From assembly GCF_026212465.1 (NCBI RefSeq), contig NC_080062.1, positions 5,384,865-5,448,864 of the forward strand: a DNA stretch of 64,000 nucleotides, read 5' to 3'. Numbering within the stretch: the stretch's first letter is position 1; each line of letters starts with the position of its first letter. The notes beneath the pieces were generated by a model, which saw only the letters and a list, made by a program, of their open reading frames with translations, was not told the origin of the DNA and searched no databases. Made by a program: the position numbers and the translations under genes. The DNA is from Amaranthus tricolor (Eukaryota; Streptophyta; Magnoliopsida; Caryophyllales; Amaranthaceae). Shown in pieces: positions 1 to 11,813 of this stretch.

Positions 1-2111
1 ATGTGTATCTTGCACCTCTCGTTGAGGATTTGAGAAAGATGTGGGATGAAGGCGTTTCAGTGTTTGATGCATATGCTAATGAGGAGTTCACCTTGCGTGC
101 AATGCTTTTATGCACCGTTAATGATTTTCCGGCATATGGCAACTTATCGGGGTATAAGAACAAAGGGAAGAAAGCATGCCCGATATGTATCGATGACATG
201 GAATCCACGTGGATTCCTAAGTGCAAACACGTATTCATGCACCATCGAAAGTTCCTCCCACGAGACCACCAATATCGTAAGAAGAAGAAGTTGTTCAATG
301 GGGAGGTTGAGGACCGTGTAGCTCGTCGACCGTTGACCGGTTATGAGGTTTATGAACAGGTTAAGGGAGTTGAGACTGTATTTGGTAAAACGGGGCAAGT
401 GCAAGGAGGTGAAGGCCGATTATGGAAAAAAGAATCAATCTTTTGGAAGCTTCCATATTGGAGAGATCTACAGGTTAGGCATTGTCTTGACGTTATGCAT
501 ATAGAGAAAAATGTATGCGATGCCATACTCGGGACTCTCATGAACATTCCGGGTAAGACAAAAGATGTTAGGGCCGTGCGAGATTGGTTTGAATGTAAGG
601 GTCTTCGTCCGGAGTTGTGGGCACATGTTAAGGTGAGTAAGAAAAGAAATAGAGCTGATGATGAAGTTGGTGACAATAAGAAGAAGATGCTTAATGACAA
701 AGTTTATTTGCCTCCAGCTTGCTACACATTGTCCAAAGCAGAGAAGCGGACATTTTGTGAGTGTTTGTATGGCATTAAGGTTCCGTCTGGGTACTCATCC
801 AACATGAAGAGATTTGTTAGCCTAAATGGTGAGCTGAAGTTGGGAAGCATGAAATCTCACGATTGCCATGTAATGATGCAAGTGTTCTTACCAATTGCAA
901 TCCGTGGAATACTGCCAAAACATGTGAGATATGCTATTACCGAACTATGTTCGTTCTTCAACACAATTTGTAGTAAAGTTCTTGATCCCTTTAAACTTGA
1001 TACACTTCAACTCGACGTGATTGTAACTTTATGCAAGTTTGAGATGTATTTTCCACCTTCTTTCTTTGACATAATGGTTCATCTTATTGTCCATCTCGTT
1101 CGTGAGATCAAACTTTTAGGTCCAGTTTTTTTAAGGTGGTGTTATCCTTTTGAAAGACACATGGGTGTTTTACAAAACAAGGTGAGGAATCCAGCACAAC
1201 CCGAGGGGAGTATGATTCAAGGCACTGTGAGCGATGAGATTAGTAACTTTATAGCCGAGTATTTGGCCATGGAAAAGCCTATTGGACCTCCCACCTCTAG
1301 ACATGAAGGAAGGCTTGAGGGAAAAGGAACAATTGGCTCCAAATCGGTCACACCTCCTCGAGAAAGCCTTCTACAAGCACACTTGTATGTGTTGCATCAT
1401 ATTCCGGAAGTTCATCCTTTTTTGAGTGAGCATTTTGATATATTGCGCGCAAAACATCCTTCTAAAGAGGATAAGGCATTGATGCAGTTGCATAACAAGA
1501 CGTTTATTAATTGGTTTCATAATCGAGTAATATCCGAAGAACTCAAGGGTGTATCCGAAATTGTTAAGTGGTTAGCTTTTGGTCCTCGTGATGATGTCAA
1601 CAAATATGAGGGTTACGATGTCAATGGCTTCACATTTTGGACTGAGGGTCAAGACAAGAAGTCATCGTATCTACAGAATAGTGGGGTTTCTATTTTGGCG
1701 TCATCTACATTTTACGCGAGTGCGAAGGATCAAGCGCCGGTTGATGCTAAATTGGTATACTACGGGCGGGTACATGAAATATGGGAGCTTGACTACTCTA
1801 CTTTCAATATTGGTCTTTTCAAATGTAAGTGGGTAGATAATAATCGACGATGCATAAAAAATGACGACCCTTGTGGATTCACTCTTGTAGACTTAGCTCG
1901 TTTGCGTGATAGTGAGGAGCCATTCATACTAGCCACACAAGCCAAGCAAGTATTCTACATTGTAGACCCGTCTGATAAAAAATGGTCTATTGTTGTACCG
2001 GGAAAAAGAAGCATTCTTGGTATAGGTGATGTTGAGGATGAGGAAGAATATGAAGCTTTTGAAGACTCCCCTCCTTTATCAATCCAATATCAGTGGATCA
2101 AGATGATGTAG
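1..2111 (+). CDS. CACTA TNP2-type transposase (5' partial)
   Basis: The reading frame is open at the window start and runs about 702 residues to a TAG at 2109-2111. The first 200 or so residues match the tnp2 transposase family (Pfam Transposase_21): YLAPLVEDL, then CPIC and HRKFLP, then the RDLQVRHCLDVMHIEKNV block. Residues about 280-395 fit DUF4218 (KSHDCHVMMQVFLPIAIRG and YPFERHMGVLQ). Residues about 600-675 fit DUF4216 (CKWVD, FTLVDL, QVFYI, WSIVV). The protein would cut and join the ends of this element. The last residues look frame-shifted: just after DSPPLSIQ an acidic tail ending in VDHTEGIHLN is readable in the +1 frame to a TAA at about 2170, so a 1-base indel near 2085-2096 is plausible. 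The N-terminus lies upstream of the window. Confidence 0.9.
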   Translation, partial: VYLAPLVEDLRKMWDEGVSVFDAYANEEFTLRAMLLCTVNDFPAYGNLSGYKNKGKKACPICIDDMESTWIPKCKHVFMHHRKFLPRDHQYRKKKKLFNGEVEDRVARRPLTGYEVYEQVKGVETVFGKTGQVQGGEGRLWKKESIFWKLPYWRDLQVRHCLDVMHIEKNVCDAILGTLMNIPGKTKDVRAVRDWFECKGLRPELWAHVKVSKKRNRADDEVGDNKKKMLNDKVYLPPACYTLSKAEKRTFCECLYGIKVPSGYSSNMKRFVSLNGELKLGSMKSHDCHVMMQVFLPIAIRGILPKHVRYAITELCSFFNTICSKVLDPFKLDTLQLDVIVTLCKFEMYFPPSFFDIMVHLIVHLVREIKLLGPVFLRWCYPFERHMGVLQNKVRNPAQPEGSMIQGTVSDEISNFIAEYLAMEKPIGPPTSRHEGRLEGKGTIGSKSVTPPRESLLQAHLYVLHHIPEVHPFLSEHFDILRAKHPSKEDKALMQLHNKTFINWFHNRVISEELKGVSEIVKWLAFGPRDDVNKYEGYDVNGFTFWTEGQDKKSSYLQNSGVSILASSTFYASAKDQAPVDAKLVYYGRVHEIWELDYSTFNIGLFKCKWVDNNRRCIKNDDPCGFTLVDLARLRDSEEPFILATQAKQVFYIVDPSDKKWSIVVPGKRSILGIGDVEDEEEYEAFEDSPPLSIQYQWIKMM

Positions 2112-2379
2112 ATGATGTAGATGTTGGTTATATGCGTGTAGATCACACGGAAGGAATACATTTGAATTAAGTGATTCACAAGGTATGAATTTAAAGCTTT
2201 TAAAAGTTTTTTTGGCACTTGGTTTGTTTTGCATGAAACTTTGCACAGAACACTTATTTGTTATATATTATTGTGTTGAACTTACGTATTAGAATTGTAA
2301 ATCATAGTCATATTCTTAATATTACTTAGCTTATGTTCTAATATATTTCTATTCATACTCTTTCAGGTACTGATATATA
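2112..2379 (+). other. Intergenic/intronic gap in the CACTA element with one diverged 169-bp-type monomer
   Basis: The stretch is flanked by a donor-like CACAAG/gtatga (about 2183) and an acceptor-like tttcag (about 2366), so it is probably an intron in the 5' leader of the second gene. Positions about 2217-2340 align by eye with the monomers of the tandem array at 5741-7483. They are closest to its last monomer: both have the run ATCATAGTCATATTCT. Confidence 0.65.
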
Positions 2380-5300
2380 ATGCATCTATTCAGAGACGAA
2401 ATTGTCCCCGAGATTGAGACCTCGGATAATGAGCATCGTAGTTACAACAGTGAAGAGGACCAAATTGTGAGATTCGAGCGTATGGCTGAAGACGCTCCAC
2501 CTCTAGACAATGATTTTGAGACTGAAGACGCCCCACCAATGGATGGTCCCACTACCAGTAAGAAAAGAAAAGGGCGAGGTCCTACGAAAAACCTCAAAGT
2601 CACGGAACCAATGCATTTGGAATACAATGCATTGGGTCAACCCTGCGGAAAATGGCGTAGGCAATATGGAAAACAAGTGGGCCTATGTATCCGCAAGATT
2701 TCCATATTGCACGCATGGAACGAGGTTCCAGAGGGTTTGAAAAACTCTCTATGGAATGATACTGTGGTAAGCAACTTTACTATTTTTACTCATTTAGTTT
2801 CATTTTAAAATTAATTTAATTGACAATAACAAATATAAATTTTTTTTGTAGAATCTTTTCCACATCGAGAGCGATGAGGACAAGAAGAATGTGTTTCTTT
2901 CAGCTGTTGCTGAAAGATTCAGAGATTTCAAATCCAAGCTAGTAACTGGCTGGATTACGAAGACCCGTGCCTGTACGACCAAAAAGGTCAAAACGGAAAA
3001 CGAAGGTGGAGAGCAAGCACCTTCGAAGATGCCCTACGAAATATGGGGTCACATATCGAAGAGGGATTGGGAGGCCTTTGTTGCCAAAAGAACAACTCCC
3101 ATAGAAGTTGTAAGTATTTCATATTATATTATAGTTTACCAATTTGAATTTACTTCTTTTGATTCAGTCATTAAACTAATACATGACATTCGATTTCTAT
3201 TGATTAATTAGGAAAAGCGTGGTAAAGCTTCAGATTCTGCAAGCAAAAGGAAGTTTTACCATCGCTTAGGCCAGAAAACGTACGATGAGGTCCGAAAAGA
3301 GTGGGTGGATGCGGGTTTATACCCCAATCAAAGTTCATCCACACCCTCATCTACGACTACCTCCGCATCCGTACATACTCTTGCTGGAGATCGGGTGCGT
3401 GATTGGTATTGCGGGCTTCATTCCCGAGATGCAAGTGGTAAATTTACCATTAATGATCCGGGAACGAAGAAGGTTGCTGATGCTGTGGTGAGTTTTGAAA
3501 TTATTAAGTATATTCTTCATTTGTTTTGTATTCTTTGGCTTTGATGTACTTATACTAATTACTATATATGTCACTTTTTATTTGAACAGATGGGCTGGAA
3601 GGAAAAAGAAGCTACGGGGGAGTTCACCCCAAAAGGAAATGTTGACGCATTGCATATGGTCTTAGGGAAAGACCACAGTGGGCGGGTAGTCGGAAAAGGA
3701 GGCGTCCGCGTGGGGTTACAGAAGGCATTCGGCAAAGAGTGTGTTGCTACTCAATCCCGAACGGCACTGCGGGAAGAAGCAGCAACCCTCCGAGCGGAGA
3801 TTACGAAGGACGTTCTCGCGAAGTTGGCCACCGTGTTGCAAAAGATGGGTGCACCCATTGTGGACTTGGCAAACCTGATTGTCGAGGATCAGGGAAGTCA
3901 ACATGGGGATTCTGACGCTTTGGTCGAGCCAACACCCGAGCCCATTACCCCTGTAGCACCCCAGCTCTTTACTAATACCCCCATTGCTCAAAATCCGGAG
4001 CCAACTCCGGTGCCAGTGCTACAGGTACATAGTTTTTAAATATATAAGCACTTATTAATTTAAATTGCAACGCGTAATTAAAATTTTATTATGATGCTTA
4101 TTATACTAAACGACACAATTTTCAGGAGGCGACTCCTTGTTCTCTTTTGCTGCCTCAGTTAGGTGTTGCCAGTGATGGCGACTTAACTGAGGTTGCATAT
4201 GGTATGGCACAGCCAAATAAAGAGGGCCAAACAGTGCATTCAGTGCCTGTTACAAGTGGCCACATCAGTGTGGCCGTGGAGACTATTGTAAAGGGGTTTG
4301 AAGATTTCTCACTCCCAATTCCAATGCCAGCATGGAGCCTTGAGAAACTATCAGACGCCCTAGGTAGTTTCGTCACATGGCCATATGCTTGGGTCCGATT
4401 CACTAACAAGGTAAGAATCATTTGTACCTTATTTATTTTTATTTTTTAATTGCATGCTCACACTAATTTAATTTTTATTTATAAATTGAAATAGCAAAAG
4501 AGTCCAAAGGGATCTTTTAGAGAGGTCGGTTCCTCAGCAAAGGTGTCGACTGGGTCAAAGTCGATGCCAAGCACTCCAATTTTGACTGATGAGGAGCTAA
4601 AAGATCTCTCTCAAGATTGCAAATGGCTGCATTATTGTGCATCTCGCATAAGTGAGGAGGACCCAATCATGTTGCCCCTGCTGAAGGAGCAATACTGCTT
4701 TTCAGAAGACCCGTATGTAATTATTGGTCCTAGTGACATCGGGCAATTTTTGAGAGGAGAGATGCTGAACGTAGCTCTTTTCCATGTCTACATGAGGTGA
4801 TGTTCATTATCTTACAAGTTATGCATTGTTGTTTAATTGTTTTAATGACCGAATTACTAATAAAATTCTCTTATTTGTGAGTTTAATGCGGTTTACGAGG
4901 AGGTAAATTCTTGCGAACCTCCAATAAAAATTGGATGGTTTTGTCCGGAGACGATTTCGGGTAGTAAATGTAGAAATGATCCAGATGTCGTCAGAGCACA
5001 CATTGAGACTGCTTTGACTAATTCCCTTGCATGTAAACACACATTCATTCTGGCTCCATATTGGGAAGAGTAAGTTTTATTTTTGAAATTGAACTTATCT
5101 TTTGATTTTTAAAGTCACCTAATCTCTAATTTGTTGATTTTAAATTTGTGTTTGTAGTTTGCATTGGATACTTTTGATCATATGTCCTTTAACGAACACC
5201 GTGCACGTCTTCGACTCATTACAAAAACTTAACAGCCTACCTCGCAACACAAGATTCAAAGCATTGTTGAATGCGTACGTAATATTAATTATTTTACCAA

Positions 5301-7810
5301 TTTGATTTAATTAAGTGTTATATATATATATAAATGGTATTACTTTTCCCATGCGTTTCAGCGCAATGAAAAGAGTGCGTGGACAAATGGGATCTACATC
5401 CAGAGCCACATTTCCAAAATGGATAGCAAGAAAGGTACACAAATTCGATTTTATGGGTTTTGTATAGGTTTGGTCAAATGATCATGAAAAGAACACGAAA
5501 CAACCACAAACACTTAAACAAAATTCTGATCTAGCAAACTGTCGACCAGCCCTCCTTCGGCTCAGCTTCTAGGAGTCCACGGGGATTGTTAGAATGGTTT
5601 TAGGACCTTGATAGCTAGATCCAAGTACCAAGATTCCATTTCCACTTTAGCCTAGGTCCTGGATGCATAGGTTTGGTCTCCACGTGTCGTGCAAGGTGGT
5701 CTGGTCACTAGTTTGATGCTGTCAATTTCGCGTTTTTATTTGTCAATTTCGCGCGTAAAGTAGGTCAAACATGGTTTGTTATGCAAGAAACTTGGCACAC
5801 AACACTATTTGGCATATATTATTGTGTTGAAATGGTTAGAATTGATAATAATAGTCATATGCTAGAAATTAGAAGTTAAGTTGCGATTTTATGCGTTTTT
5901 AAGCGTTTTTGTCCATTTCGCGCGTAAAGTAGGTCAAACATGGTTTGTTATGCACGAAACTTGGCACACAACACTATTTGGCATATTTTATTGTGTTGAA
6001 ATGGTTATACTTGATAATAATAGTCATATGCTAGAAATTAGAAGTTAAGTTGCGATTTTATGGGTTTTTAAGCGTTTTTGTCAATTTCGCGCGTAAAGTA
6101 GGTCAAACATGGTTTGTTATGCACGAAACTTGGCACACAACACTATTTGGCATATATTATTGTGTTGAAATGGTTAGAATTGATAATAATAGTCATATGC
6201 TAGAAATTAGAAGTTAAGTTGCGATTTTATGCGTTTTTAAGCGTTTTTGTCAATTTCGCGCGTAAAGTACTCAAACTTGGTTTTGATGCGAAACCGGGGC
6301 TGATTAAGGCCTTGGTTATGCAAGGATTAATGTTGTGCGTAAGCTTTGATTAATGACACAGTCAAAAACTACAAATGATCATGAAAAGAACACGAAACAA
6401 CCACAAACACTTAAACAAAATTCTGATCTAGCAAACTGTCGACCAGCCCTCCTTCGGCTCAGCTTCTAGGAGTCCACGGGGATTGTTAGAATGGTTTTAG
6501 GACCTTGATAGCTAGATCCAAGTACCAATATTCCATTTCCACTTTAGCCTAGGTCCTGGATGCATAGGTTTGGTCTCCACGTGTCGTGCAAGGTGGTCTG
6601 GTCACTAGTTTGATGCTGTCAATTTCGCGTTTTTATTTGTCAATTTCGCGCGTAAAGTAGGTCAAACATGGTTTGTTATGCACGAAACTTGGCACACAAC
6701 ACTATTTGGCATATATTATTGTGTTGAAATGGTTAGACTTGATAATAATAGTCATATGCTAGAAATTAGAAGTTAAGTTGCGATTTTATGCGTTTTTAAG
6801 CGTTTTTGTCCATTTCGCGCGTAAAGTAGGTCAAACATGGTTTGTTATGCACGAAACTTGGCACACAACACTATTTGGCATATATTATTGTGTTGAAATG
6901 GTTATACTTGATAATAATAGTCATATGCTAGAAATTAGAAGTTAAGTTGCGATTTTATGGGTTTTTAAGCGTTTTTGTCAATTTCGCGCGTAAAGTAGGT
7001 CAAACATGGTTTGTTATGCACGAAACTTGGCACACAACACTATTTGGCATATATTATTGTGTTGAAATGGTTAGAATTGATAATAATAGTCATATGCTAG
7101 AAAAAAGAAGTTAAGTTGCGATTTTATGCGTTTTTAAGCGTTTTTGTGAATTTCACGCGTAAAGTAGGTCAAACATGGTTTGTTATGCACGAAACTTGGC
7201 ACACAACACTATTTGGAATATATTATTGTATTGAAATGGTTAGAATTGATAATAATAGTCATATGCTAGAAATTAGAAGTTAAGTTGCGATTTTATGCGT
7301 TTTTAAGCGTTTTTGTCAATTCCGCGCGTAAAGTAGCTCAAACTTTGTTTGTTTTGCACGAAACTTGGCACACAACACTATTTGGTATATATTATTGTGT
7401 AGAAGTTGTTAGAATTGAAAATCATAGTCATATTCTAGAATTTATGTGTTAAGTTGCGATTTTATGCGTTTTTAACCGTTTTTGACACTAACTTCTATTT
7501 TCTCTTAGTGCTTTCAACAACCTCCTTCTTCCGTTGACTGCGGCTACTATGCGCTGAAGTTTATGGACGATATTATAAATTCCGTGAAGGAATTTGGAGT
7601 CGAAAATATAGATGCCGTAAGTATTTGTTACGTTCTTAATTAAATATATTATTGGTAAAATCTAAATGTTTCTATATTAATAGCTTTTATTTTAATATTA
7701 TAATATAGGTTTTAAACGACATTCCGAGGGAAACATGCGCTTTGAGAAGTGAAGAGATGCGCGAATTAAAAGACAAGATTGCCGTGTATCTTGCTAATAT
7801 TTGTCCTTGA
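2380..7810 (+). CDS. CACTA second gene: Transposase_24-like N-terminal region plus Ulp1-type (C48) cysteine protease
   Basis: I read eleven exons: 2380-2766, 2852-3109, 3212-3487, 3590-4024, 4126-4410, 4495-4796, 4882-5069, 5158-5274, 5362-5434, 7509-7616 and 7709-7810 (TGA). The N-terminal half has the plant En/Spm Transposase_24 signature (KGRGPTKNLK, YNALGQPCGKWRRQYG, IRKISILHAWNEVP, FVAKRTTP). The C-terminal third is a Ulp1-like protease: LHWILLI carries the catalytic His, VHVFDS the Asp, and QQPPSVDCGYYALKFM the Gln and Cys. Ulp1 domains are known passengers in plant CACTA and MULE elements, where their role is unclear. The 2,074-bp intron between the Asp and Cys exons is filled by tandem repeats. 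The exon 6/exon 7 junction (4796/4882) does not keep frame with the obvious GT-AG sites, so either a site is unusual or there is an indel. Confidence 0.8.
5435..7508 (+). repeat. 169-bp tandem array with an 897-bp higher-order repeat, inside a CACTA intron
   Basis: The anchor TGTCAATTTCGCGCGTAAAG (one or two substitutions allowed) starts at 5741, 5910, 6079, 6248, then 6638, 6807, 6976, 7145 and 7314, with a final edge at 7483. Every step within a run is exactly 169 bp. The fourth monomer (6248) is cut short by about 90 bp of unrelated sequence. A 265-bp non-repetitive leader at 5475-5740 reappears at 6372-6637 with one difference that I could find, so the whole block was duplicated with an 897-bp period. 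The array lies between the exons carrying the protease Asp and Cys. Confidence 0.93.
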
Positions 7811-7854
7811 TAAATTGTAATTAGTATATATTGATTATTTTTTATAGTTTATTT

Positions 7855-7855
7855 A

Positions 7856-7947
<92 letters not shown>
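7855..7947. repeat. (TA)n microsatellite
   Basis: An almost pure TA dinucleotide run of about 90 bp follows the stop codon of the CACTA second gene. Open reading frames through it (IYIYIY...) are artefacts. Confidence 0.97.
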
Positions 7948-7951
<4 letters not shown>

Positions 7952-8109
7952 GTACATATTATATTATACATATATACGAGCGAGAGTTTATTATTACAAA
8001 GAGATTAATGTTGATTATCTGTGATTATCATTGGATTAATCACTGTTATTACATTGTAATATTATTGCATTATTATAAGGATTAAACGGAAAAAGAAAAA
8101 AAAAAAGAG

Positions 8110-8364
8110 ACTTATTGCTGCGGTTTTAGGCCTGACCGTAGCAAATAATGCCACACTAATTGCTGCGGTTTTTCCCCTTGACCGCAGCAAATAACACCCA
8201 TTATTTGCTGCGGTTTTAGCCTATGACCGCAGCAAATAATGCCCTTATTTGCTGCGGTTTTGAACCGCAGCATTTAAAGTAGGACATTTGCTGCTATCAC
8301 TATTGCTGGGGGCCAAAACCGCAGCAAATAATGGCAAAAAAACCGCAGCAAAGGAGGTTTTTTC
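8110..8364. repeat. CACTA subterminal repeats
   Basis: Short units of the form TTTGCTGCGGTTTT and the inverse AAAACCGCAGCAAA recur at least eight times in direct and inverted orientation, several paired as small hairpins around GACCGCAGCAAATAA. Subterminal motif clusters in CACTA elements are binding sites for the element-encoded TNPA/TNP1-type protein. Here that role is inferred from position and repetition. The block is far richer in GC than its surroundings. Confidence 0.85.
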
Positions 8365-8372
8365 CACTAGTG
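8365..8372. repeat. CACTA right terminal inverted repeat end (CACTAGTG)
   Basis: The element ends in ...TTTTTTCCACTAGTG. The reverse complement begins CACTAGTGGAAAAAA, the typical CACTA family terminus. It is followed by ordinary AT-rich sequence. Confidence 0.85.
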
Positions 8373-8569
8373 ATTAATACAAATTAAAGAGAAAAAAAAT
8401 GTAGACTTCTTGTTTTGAGACCATCTCTCTAAGAGATAGTTTCTCACAAGAATAAGTGTTTTAGGATTGCTAATGAGTTTCCTAAATGTCGCCACATAGA
8501 TCACTTTTGAGGCCTACATTTGCTAGGTAAATAATTACAAATTACAAAATTCATAAGTTACACATAATC

Positions 8570-9048
8570 TTGTGAAGATTTGAAACAAATAAGCAATTTT
8601 AACAAAAAATTAAAAATAATAAGCTTCAGATAAACTTAATTCAAAAAATAAGTGTCTACATGTGCGAGCCTAAGGTAAGGTATATTAGCAGTTAATAACA
8701 GCGAACAAAAAAATTGGCCAAAACAATCAAAATTGTTAGGGAGACAATGTCATAACGTTAGAAGGGACAAAAAAATATGAAAATTATATTTGTTCGCTGT
8801 TAAAACATGATTTTCATTTTTTTTGTCCCTTCTAACATTATGACATTATTTCTCTTTTGTTCGCTGTTAGTAACTGCCAACAAACAATTTTGACTTTATT
8901 TGACCAGTTTTTTTTCGTTGTTAGTAACTGCAAGCATAACAGACCTTAGGCTGAGATATAGAGACACTTGTTTTTGGAATTAGATTTACCTGAAGCTCAT
9001 TTTTTTTTTTGTTAAATTGCTTATTTGTTTCAATCTTTCTAATCTTGT
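8570..9048. repeat. Hairpin (foldback) element with about 215-240-bp imperfect arms
   Basis: The left arm (about 8570-8785) and right arm (about 8806-9048) are reverse complements with indels. Matching pieces include TTGAAACAAATAAGCAATTT, AGCCTAAGGT, AACAGCGAACAAAA and GTTAGAAGGGACAAAAA. The loop is only about 20 bp. There is no coding potential, so it is probably a MITE-like or foldback element. I found no clear target duplication. Confidence 0.6.
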
Positions 9049-10505
<1,457 letters not shown>

Positions 10506-10507
10506 TA

Positions 10508-10834
10508 CTTTCTCTGTTCCATAATACCCGCTACATTTTCTATTTTTGGCAATTTTATATTACTTGCTACATTTCCGTTTTTAGTAATAAAACAATCATT
10601 TAAAGTTCTACCTACCCTTATTTTTATCCTACTTTATACTCTATACTCTATACTCTATAATAAAATATTATACTATACTCTATAAAGTAACCTAACAACT
10701 TATTTTTCCTTTTTCTTTTTCAATCAACAATAATTAAATATTATACACTATAAAATAAATAAACAGCTACAGTGTAGGTCAATCACTTTTCTTAATACCC
10801 GTGCCCATGTAAAACTAAAACCGAATAGAGGAAG
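10508..10834. mobile_element. Stowaway-like MITE
   Basis: The left end CTTTCTCTGTTC and the reverse complement of the right end, CTTCCTCTATTC, match at 10 of 12 bases. Each end is flanked by TA (10506-10507 and 10835-10836), the Tc1/mariner target. The interior is AT-rich and non-coding, and the length (about 327 bp) suits a Stowaway-class element. It lies about 150 bp upstream of the SNX2 start codon, so it may overlap the promoter. Confidence 0.55.
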
Positions 10835-11576
10835 TATTAGAGAATTAACTTAAGGTGTATCAAACAAATCAAAACTCCAAAATTTGGGCCCCATTTCAAG
10901 ATTCCAAATTTTAATCATTTCATTACTTTCTCACTCCTACACCCAAAAAATCCGCAAATTTGCAGAAAGAACTTGGGTTTTCACCATGATAGGATACGAT
11001 CAAGATTCTACAACTGACCAAGATTCAACAACTGACCAAGATTCTCAGTCACAAATGGAGGATTTGAGTTCACATGATCATCTTCCTTCTTCTTCTTTAA
11101 ATGGTGCATTTCAATCTCCACCCGAAATCTCAACTACTGCCATTAATGAAGCTTCAACTGAAACTCTAGCTCAATTAAACGACAACCGAATTCAAAGCAC
11201 TAGTGTTTTGCTGGACCCGTTTCTTGATCCTCCATCTTGTGCAGACGCCATGTATGATTCTTTTGACGCCGATGCTGAAGCTTCTGGAGAAATTAATGGT
11301 TTCAATCGAAGTAATTCGTCGAGTTTGGATTCAGAGTATATCTACATTTCGGTGTGGGACCCTCAGAAAGTTTCAGAACCTTCAAATTTACTTGTTCCTG
11401 GTAGTGGCTCTTACTATACTTACCTAATTACAACTAGAACAAAATTTCCGGAATTTGATGGTACTGAATTTAGTGTTAGAAGAAGGTTTCGAGAGGTGGT
11501 GAACCTTTCGGAGCGATTATCGGAGGCATTTCGAGGTTATATCATTCCGTTGAGGCCAGATAAGAGTATAATGGAA

Positions 11577-11581
11577 AGACA
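11577..11581. repeat. Left target-site duplication (agaca)
   Basis: The five bases agaca directly precede the left LTR and recur at 16871-16875 directly after the right LTR. This fits copia integrase. Confidence 0.93.
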
Positions 11582-11800
11582 TATTGCGATATTATTGTGT
11601 AAATATTGCGATATTATTGTGTAAATATTGCATATGATGGGGCTAAGCTAATTTAGGAATATTCAGTTATTTGGTTACGATATTTTAGGAACATTTCCTA
11701 AATTATCTTTTGCCTAAATTAACTTTCATTGTATTATATATAGAGACGGAGTACTCAATACAACGCACAATTTTCCGAGTGTGTACCATTAATTTCTACA
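11582..11800 (+). repeat. Left LTR
   Basis: The 219-bp repeat begins TATTGCGATATT and ends TTTCTACA. Its first 50 bases contain a direct duplication of about 23 bp (ATTGCGATATTATTGTG). A TATA-like ATTATATATAG sits near 11732-11742. The SNX2 frame read through from upstream stops here at 11622-11624. Confidence 0.95.
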
Positions 11801-11813
11801 TGGTATCGGAGCC
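11801..11813 (+). other. Primer-binding site (initiator tRNA-Met type)
   Basis: TGGTATCGGAGCC starts immediately after the left LTR. It matches the common plant copia primer site TGGTATCAGAGCC, complementary to the 3' end of initiator tRNA-Met, with one mismatch. Confidence 0.9.

Larger units (their letters stand above)
1..8372 (+). mobile_element. CACTA (En/Spm) DNA transposon, 5' end outside window
   Basis: The segment holds a TNP2-type transposase (to 2111), a second spliced gene with a Ulp1-like protease (2380-7810), a block of GC-rich subterminal repeats (about 8110-8356) and a terminal CACTAGTG at 8365-8372. Read inward from the right end, the terminus is CACTAGTGGAAAAAACC, the expected form of a CACTA terminal inverted repeat. 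The next three bases (att, 8373-8375) would be one copy of a 3-bp target duplication, which cannot be tested because the left end is outside the window. Both gene products needed for autonomous movement appear present, although two places suggest frame damage (see the gene entries). Confidence 0.9.

Noticed and set aside
5741..7483. 169-bp array as a CRISPR-like array or centromeric satellite
   Set aside because: The monomers are contiguous without spacers, there are only about nine, and they sit within a spliced transposon intron in a gene-bearing region.
7831..8085. Open frame of repeated IYIYIY residues
   Set aside because: It is a translation of the TA microsatellite, with no start context or homology.
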